In this document: positions 13,198-13,216 of the stretch, one piece after another
Layout of the letters: the number at the start of each line of letters is the position of its first letter
Numbering within the stretch: position 1 is the first letter of the stretch
Notes under the pieces: generated by a model
The model's database searches: none
Told to the model about the DNA's origin: nothing
The model's input: the letters and a program-made list of their open reading frames with translations, nothing else
From: Chloroflexota bacterium
GTDB taxonomy: Bacteria > Chloroflexota > FW602-bin22 > JAMCYS01
Length of the DNA: 13,216 nucleotides
NCBI GenBank assembly: GCA_021847625.1
Contig: JAJZQK010000027.1
Location: 1,757-14,972 of the forward strand
Direction: 5' to 3'
Program-made: the position numbers and the translations under genes

Positions 13198-13216
13198 CCA
13201 TACGGTATCTATGGCC

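Overview
This 13.2 kb window is GC-rich, with strong AGGAGG-type ribosome binding sites and regular use of GTG and TTG starts. Small repeat-like palindromes are scattered between the genes. The gene families suggest a Chloroflexota (Dehalococcoidia-like) bacterium: a toroid-fold protein of a type I associate with that phylum, a membrane-anchored HEYVH metalloprotease with a Thr/Pro linker, and a stand-alone 'Sensor' domain protein. This is an inference from gene content and style. No rRNA or other phylogenetic marker is present.

Layout from left to right. (1) 1..2704, + strand: a copper efflux operon, with copA (5' end outside the window) followed by a small copZ-like chaperone, closed by terminator hairpins. 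(2) 2914..3231, - strand: a KGG-repeat stress protein with its own terminator. (3) 3286..3905: a decayed stretch with an imperfect inverted-repeat element, a fragment of a BcrA/BadF-type CoA-dehydratase activator, and a short GC-rich palindrome. (4) 3906..7394, - strand: a membrane Sensor-domain protein behind a long structured leader, an alpha/alpha-toroid protein, and a membrane-anchored metalloprotease. (5) 7462..11169, - strand: a mobile-element-like module containing a tyrosine recombinase and a tight HTH-parA-parB operon. (6) 11490..12995, + strand: a radical SAM protein with extra C-terminal cysteines, behind a leader rich in inverted repeats, followed by a hairpin and short repeats to the window end.

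The most interesting part is region 5. Just past the parB stop lie two perfect palindromes, 24 bp and 18 bp, with centres 139 bp apart. They share the 18-bp core GGTGTAACATGTTACACC, and a third, different palindrome sits almost exactly midway between them. This is a good candidate for the partition site of this ParAB system, and it does not match the canonical chromosomal parS sequence. At the other end of the operon, a well-formed extended -10 promoter drives the HTH gene. An 11-bp direct repeat, two copies 42 bp apart, overlaps its -35 element and looks like an operator.

How the genes may work together: CopA exports cytosolic copper and CopZ delivers it. The HTH-ParA-ParB proteins with the palindromes look like a DNA partition cassette, and the recombinase would allow integration or excision, so the module may be an integrated plasmid-like element. 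No replication gene or attachment site was identified. The remaining genes look like independent accessory loci whose substrates or targets cannot be read from the sequence.
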